Positions 1 to 12,505 of a stretch of 64,000 nucleotides of DNA are shown piece by piece. The DNA lies in assembly GCA_025201765.1 (NCBI GenBank), contig MU623401.1:62001-126000 (forward strand), given 5' to 3'. Under the pieces are notes generated by a model that saw only the letters and a program-made list of their open reading frames with translations, was not told the origin of the DNA and ran no database searches. The translations under genes were made by a program, and so were the position numbers. Origin of the DNA: Daldinia sp. FL1419. Taxonomy: Eukaryota; Ascomycota; Sordariomycetes; Xylariales; Hypoxylaceae. Each line of letters starts with the position of its first letter. Within the stretch, counting starts at the first letter, position 1.

Positions 1-1157
1 GGGGCTTATTTAGCCTTGTTAAGAACCCGTGGCCCTTATTTTATTTTTTTTAGGGTCGGAGTTTGACATTCCTTCTCCCCGGTTTACGACCTAACCGTAC
101 TAAATGTACATCCTATTCTTAGGTACGTACAGATCCGGATCCGTACCTATGGACGTATGTAGGTAGGTACCTAATCTTCGTACTTTACCCTTTACTTCAG
201 CCCTACATGGCCTGATTCCATCCCCCTGCCACCCCACTAATTACCCGCCTACCGCCCCCGCAATGACAAGCACCTGCATTGCACGATGTGGCATTCATGT
301 GATAGAACACTTGTATCGGATGGAATAGTTACCTATCTATACAAAGAGGTACATGCACATGTTTATACATACTGGAAGTACATCGAACAGTCAAATCAAC
401 CCTCAATTCTTCACATAAAAACATCACCAACGAATACAAAAGGAAAACACATGATCCAAGTCATAAACTCATGATTTATTTTATCTACTACCATAAGCAC
501 CATGACCATAACCCTCCCAAACCCCAGCCTCCCTCTAGAAACAAGGAAAACCAGCAGTTACCTGAGGGCAAAAATAAATAAATACCTAGACATCGTGGGT
601 AGCGTAGACAAGCTAGCTTTCATCTTCATTCTGATATCAACCAACTCTCTCTCTCTCTCTCTCCTGTTTCCCCTCTTCTTTCCTCCTAGTACAACTTAAC
701 AAACAGCCTTGCTTCTGTCTGTTTTTTTTTTGTCACCGCCGTATTCGTCTAGGCCGGACTAGTAGAAAAGAGGAAGAAAAAAATAAAATAAAAATTAGGC
801 CACTATCTCACTTCTCTCCCTTCGACTGCTTTTCTCGTATCGCAGGACGCCTCAAACATGCGGGTATGTTAAAAGTTAAAAAAGAGTAAAAAGAGCTTAA
901 CTAACGGGTAAAAGATAAAAGGAAAAAAAGGGAAAAAGGCCATCACGACTATACGTGGCCTGACCGGACGGACAAAGAAAAAAAGTACCAGTTCGCGGAT
1001 CGATGACCTAGCACACCCGTGCGCCATCCTAGGAAATCCACCCGAAAACTATAAACAGAAAAGCGAAGTTGTACGATCGCTCAAGTTGTTAATGTTGCCG
1101 CCGGCAGGTCGAGAGGTATATCACCTGGAGGCTCGCTAAGGTAATCCAAATTCTCAC
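1..1157. other. Intergenic, 3' flank of kcs1
   Basis: No credible gene is seen here; the short open frames have random composition. The stretch holds a CT microsatellite at about 646-663, a poly-T run near 721-730 and purine/A-rich low-complexity sequence at 765-930. It lies downstream of the minus-strand kcs1 gene and probably includes its 3' untranslated region. Confidence 0.7.
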
Positions 1158-4100
1158 TCACTCGCTAACCGAATAGTCTTCTTCTTCTTCGTCGTCGTCG
1201 TCCCTATCGCTTTCTTCTACAACTCCGCTTTGTCTGCGCGCCGTGGCTAGCCCCAGCTCGTTGCGTACGTCCTTCTGTATCTTTAAAAAGTATTTCCTAA
1301 GGTTAGCGAGGCCACGTAGGAATCCGCGGTCCGGCTCGTTTGGGTGTTTGGGCGGGCAAGGTTTATTCTCGGCTAGATCTCCAGCTGTGACGCTGTTGGC
1401 AAAGTCGGCCATTTTGAAGTCGATTTCCTTCTTGTTTACCCGGCGTTTCCTAGCATCCCATGCATCTTCGGCGTCTGTGGGGAAGTCGGTAGTAGACTCG
1501 TCGGCGCCCGTATCGTAGCCCTCGTCAGAATTGTCGGCATCATAAAACATCAGCAGACTAGCTGCGTAGAATCGATAACCACGTAACCTACGGATGGTCA
1601 TCTCAAGTTGGTTCAACTTCTGCAAGATCGTGGGTATATGTCTTAAAACACTGCTATAATCCACACCGTCGTAGAGGAACATAGTTAAAGCATTTTGAAA
1701 CTCCGCGCCAGCTTTAAGACTGCGCCCATAGTATTTGTCTTTGAAGACATAAGTCTGAGATTTCGCGTCCCAAGCCTGTAGCCCACAAACTCTAACGCCC
1801 AATTCTCTGGACGTCGTGTTGGCGCATTTGCGCTGCTGCGACTCACGCTTCTTTGGACTGGCGTCTACACCATACTGCCGTGTGCCCATCTTTAAATCCA
1901 TAATGCAAGGACGTTTCATACCAGCAGTAAGGTCCTCCAATAGCAGAAAATATTCAACCCTCGAGTCGCGCTGTGTCTGCGCTTCTTTCGGGTTGATGGG
2001 CCGTGGGATCCTCTTAAGTTCCATCGTTGGGCTCGGAAGAGCCGAGGGTGCCTCTGACGAGAAGGTTGACTGAAATACAGATCCATCCCCATTCCCATGC
2101 TCAGTGGTGTCGACTTCCTGCTTGTGCCCATTTGTTTTATGTACAAGATCCCGCAATTCTGCGTGAGATTCGCTATCCTTTCTATATTCAACTTCGTCCG
2201 GGTCTTCAAAATATTTAAGATGACCACGAGGGTCTGCAACGTCCTCGGGCTTCCGCCTCAGCTTACTTCCCGAGTTGCGCCGCTTCCGTCTTTGAGGGAA
2301 CTTCTCTGACAAAGTTTCAGGCTCGGGCGCACTAGTCCCCGTAACATCTTTCACATGGTCCATACCCTCAATACTTGAACACACCGTGTCGTTACCAGTA
2401 TCGCTTTTAGTCTGTAGAAGCCGCGGAAGAGGCTTTGGTGGGTTCACTTCGAGAGAATGTCGGGTATGCCCATTGGTCTTGTCTCGCCCGGGTAGTGCAC
2501 CTTCCGCAGTCATCGGCCGCTCGGCTTGCTGTACCGTGCGACGAGGGATCGACCGATGCTGAGATGCCGGTCTCCGATGTTTATGGATTGCAATAGGCTG
2601 TTTCAAAAAGGCGTCGTTAAATACTTCATTTCGTAATCTCTTATTAACAGTCGTAGCACCCCAACTGTTGGCATGTCGATCTTCTAGAGTTGGCCGGTTC
2701 GATATTACAGTATCTTTATCCCCTAATTGGAGACTTTTATCACGAAGGTATTGCTGGCTCACAGCGGCGGACGCGCTCCTGGGGCGCCCGTCGCCGTTAG
2801 CTGCGGAAACCGTAGGACGGAGTAGGCTTCGGGGCAGGATGTGGCGGTTGTCGACGAAGGTGACTGTAGGAATCGGGGTCTGCGATGATTGGAGGGATTG
2901 GCTGACAATCCTGCGATGATGACGCTGATCTTCTCTGTCCGAAGGGTCGAGCCTCTGCAAGACACTGAAGCTAGCTGGTCCGTTGTGACCATTCGGCTGC
3001 TCTTCCTGCTCGCCCGCCTTCTTTTCCGGCACGTGGTTGTCTTCCTTTTTGACCGTCGACTTCCGTCGTGGTTGCTTCTGGAAAGTGACGTTAAGAACGC
3101 CAATATATCTGCAAAACGTTAGTTCATCTGTACAAAACTGTAGTCTGCCTCATAGGAGTTCTACTGTATATAGAGGCGAGGGCGACATAAGTGGCAATAA
3201 CACACCTAGGCAGGAAGGGTAAAAGATCACGATGATATCTTTCTATTTTCTCATAAAACTCGTTTTCTCGGTTGTTTAATTGCTTGCAAACAGCCCTCTT
3301 GGAAAATCGCCAGATGGTTGTATGGCCACCAACCTGATGCTTATAAGGGATAAGTTCAATTGCTTCAAGCGGTAATTTGGGTTCATGTTGGTGTTCGTGC
3401 ACCATGTCCTCGTAATACTGGGAGGTTGGCCGGGATGGTTTAACAGATACATCACGAGATTTCTGGGGGGACTCGATCTCATCTTCGACAGCACATTCAT
3501 CATCTATTCGCGCGAAATCTCCAACATGAGGGGCTGGCTCAATATTACGGTTGATATGAACACCGTCCGGTCCATCAGCCCTCGCCCCATCTTCAGCTTC
3601 AGGCTCGTCTGCTTTTACCAACCAAGGGTGAAAATCCTCACCGTGGGGTTTGTGAGAGGCAGGCTGAGAAATCTTGAAATCCTTCTGAAAGGTATCCCTA
3701 TTTTCCGGGGATTGATTCAAACCCTGATGCGGCAGGAATACGGCTGAAGATATCTTCTCTTCAGACGACTCATCGCCTTCTTCGGCTACTTCTCCAACTT
3801 CTGTTGTGTCACTTAACTCACGCTGAATATCTCCGAGACCTTCATCAGGCACAAAAGCAGAGCCTTTGTGTCCATTGTAAGCATGTTGTTTTGGAGCAGA
3901 TGGCTCCCGAGAAGACGTTCTAGTCGAGTCGGTAATATGTTTGGGCGGCAGCTGCAGACCAAAGTAATCAAGGTCGGTAGTTTCGCAAGGAACAGACTTG
4001 GCGTCTGACGTACCCCAAGGAAAAGATTGCACGCTCGATCCATGAGGTTGATCACCCTCGATAGGTTCGGGAGAGGAAACCGGCGACTGAAAAACGCTGT

Positions 4101-5355
4101 TATCGTCGGAATATTTGTGATGATTCGCATCTGCGGCCAAGCCCTTGGCGAGCAATGACTTGTCCCGCTGATGTCCTACGGATTTTGATTCCCTCCGCCT
4201 GCCCTTTTCTTCTGGGAGGCCTTCTTTGAAGAAACGTAAACTATGACTTGCTTTCCGACTCCGGGTCGGCTCAACACCGGCGAGTACCTCCGTAATGGAT
4301 TTCTCAACCTGTCCATCTTGATGGCCGATTATATCGTTAGTGCCAATGGACCAGGCTTTCTCCGGGCCCATGGAGAGCGTCCGGTCGACTCTCCAAGCCC
4401 TGTATTGGGCCCGCGGGTCAGAAAGCAGTTCCGGCGTATCGCCTGTAGAAGGTGCGATATCGGTTGTACCGACTGCATGGGAGAACGCGGTGTCCCCAAC
4501 GTTATCGGAATGTGTTTTGGGGCGGTTCAACAATCTTAGGTAAATTTCCTTGTCCGTACGTTCCAATGAGCGCCCCCTGCCAATTCCCAAATCAAAATCC
4601 CTGTTCCCTATAAGCGTCGTGGTTGTGCTTATAGTTCCGGGCATGGCGATAGGTGTAGGTGTTGCAGCTTGTCCTTCTAGATGGGCATTAGAAGATAACG
4701 ACGGTGCGGATGTCGCTTTGGAGGCCTCAGCAAGCCCCTGTTGACCAATAGGTGTCAGAAAGACGTGCTCATTGCGTTCATGAAGACCATCTTGAGGTGC
4801 GGCTATGGGATGTCCAGTATGCGCATCAGATGGGTTCCTCGAGGGACCAGGTCGGGTCGGTGCATTGGTATATATAGGCTTCTGCTCGGGACGTCGCTGG
4901 TCTGCCTGGGTATGGGAGGCATGAGAAGGGGGTATTCCGCGAGCAGAAGCCAGAGCCTGGGAGAGTAGGGACGGGCCATTGGATCTCTGAGGTACCGAGG
5001 GTGGCCGTGATTTAACATTGTTCTTGTCGGCATGGTTGACAGTGAGGGACGAAGGAAAGGTGGATGCGGATTGCACATGGGTACCGGGGGGTGCTGGTAC
5101 GGATGCTTGTACGGGTGTTGATTGTACGGGTACTGGTACGGCAGGCGAGAGACTTGCAGGTGGCCGTGCATGTTCAGATACGGAGGGCGGGCCAGTTACA
5201 TTGACGGAAGAAGATGATGGGCTGACGGTCGCTGTCCAAGTGGTAGCAACAGTATTATCAGCATTAGCAGCATTGAGACTCCCAGCGGCCACACCTTGGG
5301 GGCTCACCGGCGCGGCAGTTGCGGCATTTTCGGTCTTATGAGGCGGGCTGGACAT
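1158..5355 (-). CDS. kcs1: Inositol hexakisphosphate/polyphosphate kinase Kcs1
   Basis: Two exons, 5355-3206 and 3108-1158, separated by a 97-bp intron (GTGTGT...TTGCAG); the joined protein is 1366 residues. The junction restores the family sequence PFLPRYIGVLN. The long N-terminal half is Ser/Pro-rich and probably disordered, as is usual for fungal Kcs1. The C-terminal IPK catalytic region starts near residue 665. It has the PxxxDxKxG signature (PCIMDLKMGTRQYG, about residue 1116), an SLL motif (YAASLLMFYD, about 1237) and an ATP-site DFA (KMADFANS, about 1283). The protein ends in an acidic tail. Kcs1 enzymes phosphorylate InsP5/InsP6 to pyrophosphates such as 5-InsP7, which signal in phosphate homeostasis, vacuole function and stress. 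The family assignment is seen directly; cellular roles are from the family. The start was chosen as the first ATG of the open frame (MSSPPHKTEN). Confidence 0.93.
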
Positions 5356-7732
5356 GAGGTAAACATCTGGCGAATACCATGGCAGTGTGGAAAGAATGAT
5401 TCGCAGGAGATGGAGCGGTAGAGCGGGTGGTATTCGGGATCGCGAGCAGTGTTAAAAGTTGAATTATGATGAAAAGGTACAAGCCTAGATACAAGCCTAA
5501 AAACTTACAGGCAGCGCAAGTTTAATTCTGGTGGCGGTTTCGGCCAAAGTGGAGAAAATAGACCGCTCCACTTGTACCCAAGCCGTAGCAGCCGTTCCAG
5601 CCGTACAAGATGTACCAGCTGTACCTTCTGCCCCCAAAATGCCCAAAGCCGGGTAACCTTTAGGGAGGGACAGAGGGGGGGTGTGCCCCGGATTCCAAGG
5701 CCTAAATTAAACATATGCAGTGCGTCCAATGCCTCCGATACCTGAGCTGTACTTGTCTGTTTGCGGTTGTCTGTAAGTATATTTTGTACCTAACCCCAGG
5801 TTTTTAGCCTGGCAGCAACTAAATCTTTTTGTATTGGCTTCTGCATCCTTAGGTATTAGTTAGGTAGTAGTCAGGTACCTAGGTAATTTCAAGAAAGCAT
5901 CCAATCTCATATGTATCCAGTCAGCCAGTCTCCTTTGTTTTTTTTTGTTTTTTTTGTCTTTTTTATCAATGACGATCCAAACGCTAAGGCAGCCCACGTG
6001 CTACCAAACCAAGTGACCACCGAGATATACACCAAAGCCCTACCCAAGTCCAAATCAAAGCCAGTCAGTCAAGCCAGAGTCAAGCCAAAAACAATCAGCC
6101 AGTTTCATAACCACAGCATTCCATTCCCCCAAGAATTTTCAAGGGTTCCCCCCGTTCACCCCAAGCAAGCAAAGCTCCCAAGAGCCGTGAATCGATTTTT
6201 CCCAGATTCTATCGAGCCTTTCCTCCGCTTAATACGACCTCGCTGCATTAGGAATCTTTATCTTTACTGTCAGAACCCATCATGCCTCACGTCTAATTGG
6301 ACCAGCAAAATCACCACTCGTAGCACTAAGGCTTGGTAGATCGAGATGTCCAATCAATGGCTTAGCCTACGAGTGCTATCGACTGACCGCTTGGCACCCG
6401 AAGAGTGATAGACCCTTCATCGCGATGAAGACGATGATGCAATCTACAAAACCTCGATCCCGGGTCTTCGGGGTTGCTGACCGCTTCGAATGGGTAGAAC
6501 CAGTCGACGAGGCAGTCCGTCCTCTAAAGCCTAGAGCTTGGAGAGATTGAGAAACTTATGCTCTGACATGTTGTCGTTTGTCCGTCGTTAACTTCGGTTA
6601 TTCTCTAATCTAACACACGTTGTTGTGATCTCACTTATTACAGGCTATAGCAAAACCCTCGTCTATGAGGGATATGAGGGATAATGCTTCACGATGGTCC
6701 GTGTGCTACCTGCGCTAGGTTGGCACTCCTGAGTCATGCTACATTTGATTTTACATGATTTTATCTTGGGCTGCCACGTCGTTCATCCGACATGCATCAT
6801 CTTGGGTTTTTGCATCGTGTGTATAGGGGCTTACCTACAACCTATACCTTTGAAGAAAAACAAGGGGCTTCAGGTTGCTATACTTCCAAGACGCATGAGG
6901 CATTGGGGTCAGCATGATCTATTTGCACATCTACGTCGTTTGTGTATCACATCATAAATAGGGTAAGGTAAGGGAGCTTGCTTTTTCCTTAGGTACGCAT
7001 ATTATGGCTTGCAAACTTATTACGGCAAACTATCCGAAAAGCTCTGAACTTCAACGGGACGGTACGTTAATAAACGAACGTGTCGATCGTATACAGAACC
7101 GCGTCAAGTGCGGAACCACATTCCATGTCGTTAAGCTTACAGGCAAAAGGCCTGGGTCTCGGTCTCGTTATCATTCGTGGACTTGCAGGCCTCAAGATCC
7201 TTCCTCGGCCAATCATTCAACAACGTGCCCTCTTGACAATTCTTCACTCGAAGAGCAGGACACAAAAAGCCATTTGGCGTCTTACACAGCAGACTAGTTC
7301 AGGAACAGCCGGCGCCCCACGATCTCATCATTTCCCCCATCGTTTCGCGGCATTCATACATACCTAAATTTTGAGTCGCATATCCTTCTCTGCGGCCACA
7401 CGTGGTTGTGCGACGAGGATAGTTGGGTCATGTAACAGAACAGCGGCGCCTCGGCTTTTACTCCAATATGATGAGACGCCGGAGCTTCGCAAGGCCCAAT
7501 CCAAGGGGTTTATAATTTACGCACGTCTAAGTGACGTAGCTGCGCAGAGCCTCACGATGTTTGTTGCCGCTACAACTCCCGTATAGAGTTACGGTTGGGT
7601 ACGCCTGATGAATCAGGCACGCTTTCATTCTTCTATGCATGACAATGCTCTAAAATATATTGACCATATGATAGATGCTTTATTTAAGTATGTTCAGTTT
7701 AATAATTATATGCCTTGAAACCCTGCCTTCAT
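5356..7732. other. Intergenic, upstream of kcs1
   Basis: About 2.4 kb without a convincing gene. It should contain the kcs1 promoter (minus strand) and the 3' end of the kinase gene at 7733. There is a T-rich tract at 5937-5966 and a TAGGTACCTA-type palindromic block near 5873-5885. Short open frames at 5911-6339 and 7004-7586 have no recognisable domain and are taken as chance. Confidence 0.65.
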
Positions 7733-10266
7733 TTACCCATCGATGTCCATGGCATCAGTGCGCGGACGACCGGTGAACTCCCATTGCATTTCTCTAGGGT
7801 ATATTTGTACTTTTTGTACTCCTACTCCCACTTCCACTCCTCCCATTTCTTCGTCTTGGGAGTATTCTACTTGCGCTTCTTCTTCTCCTCCTAAACTAAC
7901 CCCCCCTCCTCCTGTTTCCTCGTCTTCTGATACTTGTTCTTGTCCTTCCTCCCCTAGGCTTGCTCCTCCCCCCGCTTCTTCGTCTTCGTCTTTGTCTTCT
8001 TCCTGTTCTCCTTCTTCGTCTTCTTCTTCGTCTTCTTCTTCGTCTTCTTCTTCGTCTTCGTATTCTTCTTCATCGTATTCTTCTTCATCTTCACCTCCCC
8101 CTCCTGAAGATGAATTCGACCCAGACGGGCCTGCGGGCATGAAGAAAACTTTTAATACCCAGTCCTCAATCGCGTCATCATCTTCGTGGGGAAAGCTCTT
8201 TTTCACACCGATTTCCGCCTGCTCTGATAGTTCCAGAAGGCTCGGGCGCTCATTAGGATCATGTCTCATGCATTTCACAAGAGTATCTCGTAGCTCCGAG
8301 TCAATATGTCCAAATGACTCCTCGTCACATAGTATCGGACAATAATGGGGATAAACGGCTTGCTGTAAGGCGGGTGCCCGTGGCGGCTTAAGCCCTGTGA
8401 TGAGTATCCATAGGCTCTGCATATACGTTAGTTCAACCTAGACACTCGTCAATATATTTGGGATGTATTACCAATGCGATTCCCCATACGTTCGTCGCCG
8501 CCGAGTAGTTACCAGCAATCGGCTGTTCAGAAAGCTCCCAGCCAAAAGGATCCTTAGGGGCGATGTATTCCCACTCTGCACCAAACTGCTCAGGGGCAAG
8601 GTATCCCAATTTGCCGTAGCGTCTCCTCGAGAAGTAAAATAAATTTGACTTATTAGGCCTTATAACACGGGCACATCCAAAATCGGCAAGCTGTCGAGTA
8701 CTCTTATTAACATGAGAACTTGACCAGTTGGTATGGGGTAACTTACCTTCAGTCTGGGAATTATAGCGTGCTCGCCATCTTCTGCACCGAAATCAGGAGG
8801 ACCGATGAATACTTTGATGCTGTTAGCCAGTGGTGTTCTTACGATCCTACCACTTAGGAGATCCCCGGTACTCACTATTTCTAGGGTCGATGTCAAAATG
8901 GACCATGCGCTTACGAGCCCATCTACGTTTCCAGACGGGGATTTCTTCGAAGAGTTGGCCATCTAAGGTTTTCCCAATAACCACGTCTTCTCCGCTTTCT
9001 TTTCTTATTGTTAGATCTTCAATCTCCTCTTCAGTTGGGCCTTCCCAGGGTGGTTCGTGGCGCCTAGGGTGGAATTTCCGCGGAGGATAGCTATAATAGC
9101 GAGTTAGCCTTATACTAAGTCTACTGTATAGTTCAGTTAAGGGGAATTTTACTCCATAGCAATACAGGCTTTGATCACTAATAAATTGATCAGCTAACCA
9201 TCCATAAAATACGGAGAACAAAGGTAAGTTCTTCAACGTACAGCATTGCCAGAACGACCAAAGCACACGATTTGGAACCCTGAGGCGCATTTGGTGTATT
9301 TTAGTAATAGCGTGAGCAAGGTCACCGAGTTCCATAAACTCGAGGAGGAGTAAATCTTTATAATCCAAGTCCCATTGATTAATAAATCCCGGGGGAATCG
9401 CTTCCCCCCTGTTTGCCGCATCCATCGCAATTTTGGCATTATGTGCTCGCAACCTTCTCATGTTATCCCGTTCATTCACTCTTTGCCCATGATCTTGGAC
9501 TCTCTGACGCATAACGGCTGGTCGGTTTTCTATTAGCCATCTCCTAGAGTCTCTGTCCACCGGAGGTGTAGATGCACGGCTCTCCTCGCCGCTAGATGAA
9601 TTGTCGGAATCACTTGAATCATCCTGCCGAACCGGACCGAATCTGAATTTCGTTCTTGGAGGCAGTCCGAGCTCTTCAGGGTCGATGGGCTGAGTAATGT
9701 GAGCTGCTCGAGTCATTTGCTATGCAACTGTCAGAGATAGTCTACGATAATATGTAAGGATGAGTGTAAGTTACCCTCAACATTCTCTCTTCCCAGCGAA
9801 TATCCGTGTCAATCCATCCCCTAAGACCTATTTTTAACACGAGATTTCGGTCTTCTTTCCCAATTTCTGAGCCCTTGTACTTGAATTGCATAGTTAATCC
9901 CAAACCACCAAAGCCTAACGGTCTTATAAAATCGAACCTTCCCCCAGTCGGAAAAAATGTTTTGGCCTCCTCCAGTTTAACTTGCGCCTGGGGGCTAAGT
10001 GTACGGCCTCCTCCATCGACAATATAGGGCTGTTCAACAAACCGGGAATATCGGTGTGGATCAACCATAGGTGTATCTATTCTAGGAAATGGGAATTCCA
10101 TCCACTCGGATTTTCTTTGCTGTAGAGTATGTGCGGTGGGATTAGGGGCGCCATGTTCTCGGTAACGCCAGAACCTCCAATTTTGTTGTCGATATCTTGT
10201 CTCGAATGGACCCATTGGTGGAGAGCTAGGTCCCGGAGGACCTCCTACGGCTGCTGGGCCTGCCAT
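7733..10266 (-). CDS. Non-RD protein kinase-like protein with acidic C-terminal tail
   Basis: Five exons: 10266-9775, 9719-8876, 8811-8747, 8690-8472 and 8416-7733 (introns 55, 64, 56 and 55 bp), giving 767 residues. Kinase motifs are split over the exons: glycine loop GFGGLG (118-123), candidate ATP lysine in LVLKIG (K145), catalytic loop HFDIDPRN (438-445, Asp440 and Asn445 kept, Phe replacing the Arg of HRD), DFG (470-472) and an APE-like LAPEQF. Between Lys145 and the catalytic loop is a long insertion with a Ser/Asp-rich stretch. The C-terminal lobe ends with a MRHDPNERPS helix. It is followed by a Glu/Asp-rich tail (about 649-735) encoded by GAA/GAC microsatellite-like repeats. This looks like one of the expanded filamentous-fungal Ser/Thr kinase-like families of unknown substrate. 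Catalytic residues suggest activity, but that is inference. Confidence 0.78.
7975..8095 (-). repeat. Coding microsatellite for poly-Glu/Asp tail
   Basis: The plus strand reads as imperfect repeats of CTTCTT/CTTCGT units. On the minus coding strand these are GAA, GAG and GAC codons giving runs of Glu and Asp in the tail of the kinase-like protein. Trinucleotide repeats of this kind change length in frame, so the tail length is likely to vary between strains. Confidence 0.8.
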
Positions 10267-12505
10267 TGCACTTACGAAACTTTATTGCGGTAGCTGTATT
10301 GCATCCGGGCCGGTACAAATTGGGAGCAGGGCTCGCTACATATTTACTGTTATGGGGCTACGATAAACTCGCGGGATATGCAAACAAAGACAAAGCTGCT
10401 TACAAGTGACATATCCAGCAATTATAGACATACTGCTTGCGGGAGAATGCTTTCATTACATAGACTTGTGTAAAACAAAGCATCGCCAAAATTACATTGT
10501 AGTCGAAGGGGTGACCGCCGAAACCTGTTATATCGTAAATAATTTATCGACCAGATCCTAACAGAATCCATCCAATTCAGTCCTACATCGGTAAGCCGGG
10601 GATTTCCGGTCAACCCGTTGTTTTGGGCTGTTGGTATTGTTAATAGATTCTCCTTTGGTCTATAAGTCGGACGACTAACATAACAATGACCGGCTAAAAA
10701 TATCGTATGCATGATGATCAGTGATTTCGAGGGTTGTCTCTAAGCTGATAGCAAGAAATTCGAGTTCGTTATGGCGAAACGAGAGATGAAGAACAGGGCT
10801 GTTGTTCAATCTCATGGAGCCCCATGAAGTATATAGGTAGGGTCACACTGCGAATGAGGCTGATTCCAAATTCGGCTGGGGCCTACAGATTTTCTGCGGT
10901 TCTTTGCGAGCTCTCTGTTTTTAACCCCAGGTCTTGGTCCTTGGTCCTTGGTATATGTCATATGTCATATGTCATAGCGTGCATGAAATATTACTTTCCT
11001 AATACTTCCTATACCTAAAATCACCCGCGTGCGAAACAGAGACAGCATAGTCGTATTTGTTGCGTATTCGTTGGCTCCCCTCCTGATAATTTAAATATGA
11101 GGTCGCGAACGTCAGATGAATATCTCGATGTAGGTAGATCTGATCAGCCTGTTGCTATCTTTAGGTCATTCGGGCATTGATTCGACCACTAAACGTTATA
11201 AGCAAGCATTAACAACGGCCCCTTCAAAAACCTGGAATTAACGCTAGTAAAATCACGGGGGACAACTATGTAAGCATGCATCTGGTAGCGCCGGTAGCTG
11301 GACTAGTTGTGCTAAAGAGGTACCTAACAAATCTGCTAATGCGCCGATACCTATTGCGACTCCAACTTTGAACTTTTCGATTAGAAACGGAAGCCGATCG
11401 GTGGAAACGGAAAGAACATACTGGTTACCCCCGCTTACTAAAGCCACCTAAAATCACCTAATCGCTAGTTAACTGGTATGTAAAAATACGAAAAGGTTTA
11501 ACTAGGTAGTGCACATGTACGAGCTATTCTCTTACATACGCATACTTACCCGCCTAAGTAGATATGCTGTACTTACTTACCTTACCTACCTGGGTACAAC
11601 CTAATTATGCTAATGCCCGCTGCAGCATCGCTGCGCTGCTGTACTTTGTACACGACTTCATGCATGTTTCGCCGTTTCATTTAGGTGGACTCGTTAGAAC
11701 TGGGGGATACTGGTAAGCTCCCCCAGCAGCACTGCAGGACTGGACCACCGGGGGACCTCTTGAGACGACCGGCTGCGGCTGGTCCTTCAGTTGCAATCCT
11801 TCCGTCATCTGTTATAATTGCATTTTGATTTGTACCGGGTACCGTGTACCGTGTACCTACCGATGCTCCAAATTCGATGTTCCATGTTCCCATGTTTCCA
11901 TGGTCCAGCCCGATCTTTTCCAAGTTTATTTTACTGCAATTACGCCAGCCTTTTTTTTCTTCTGATTGCGTTTTTAACTTATATCCTTCTTCTTATTCCG
12001 TCGACTACGAAATTCTGTAGTAAGAATTCTGCAATTCTTTTCGCCTCCCGTTGCGACTCGTTTACTCTTGTATTTCTCATATCCATTCTATTTTCTATTC
12101 GTTTCCTTTTCCTCCAGACTTGTATTTTTTTCTGGTGGCTTTTTGTGGCGGCCACCTATCATTTTCAATTCTCCATCCAACATCCACATCCACATCCACA
12201 TCCGTTTCGTTTCCACTTTACTGTTAGCTGCGTTTCTTCGTTGTTAGCCTGTGGTTGGAGAACGCTTGCTGGCTGCACTGAACGAACGGGGACAACAAGC
12301 CTCTATTACCCGAATTATACAAGGACAGATCGCAATCCATAAAGTATTCAAGTTGGGTTGCTGCAGACTGTCAACTGTAGTCAACTGACTTTCGTCATTT
12401 TGGTCTTTGCCGCATCCCCTCTCATTTTCTTACGTGCAGCAAAAAGTTGACCCTGGACAAAGCGCGTTTATAACGCCCCTCTTAACCCAACATTCCGTCT
12501 TTACG
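10267..12505. other. Intergenic between divergent kinase and Sok1 genes
   Basis: No gene supported. The plus-strand half nearest the Sok1-like gene (about 11930-12200) is strongly pyrimidine-rich, as fungal promoters often are. It also carries a short tandem of the hexamer CATCCA at about 12179-12203. A long open frame here (11818-12342) is a by-product of the T/C bias and has no domain. A TAGGTACCTA-like palindrome lies near 11318. Confidence 0.6.

Noticed and set aside
5505..5729. 74-codon minus-strand open frame upstream of kcs1
   Set aside because: No domain and lies in the kcs1 5' region; could at most be leader sequence.
7743..8345. 200-codon plus-strand Ser-rich open frame
   Set aside because: It is the antisense of the Glu/Asp repeat tail of the kinase gene; poly-Ser comes from reading the repeat in another frame.
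11818..12342. 174-codon open frame upstream of the Sok1-like gene
   Set aside because: Phe/Leu/Ser-rich translation is what a T/C-rich promoter tract yields; no domain, no splice link to the downstream gene.
12407..12505. N-terminal extension of the Sok1-like protein
   Set aside because: The extension begins at TTG, not ATG; the first ATG in frame is at 12506.
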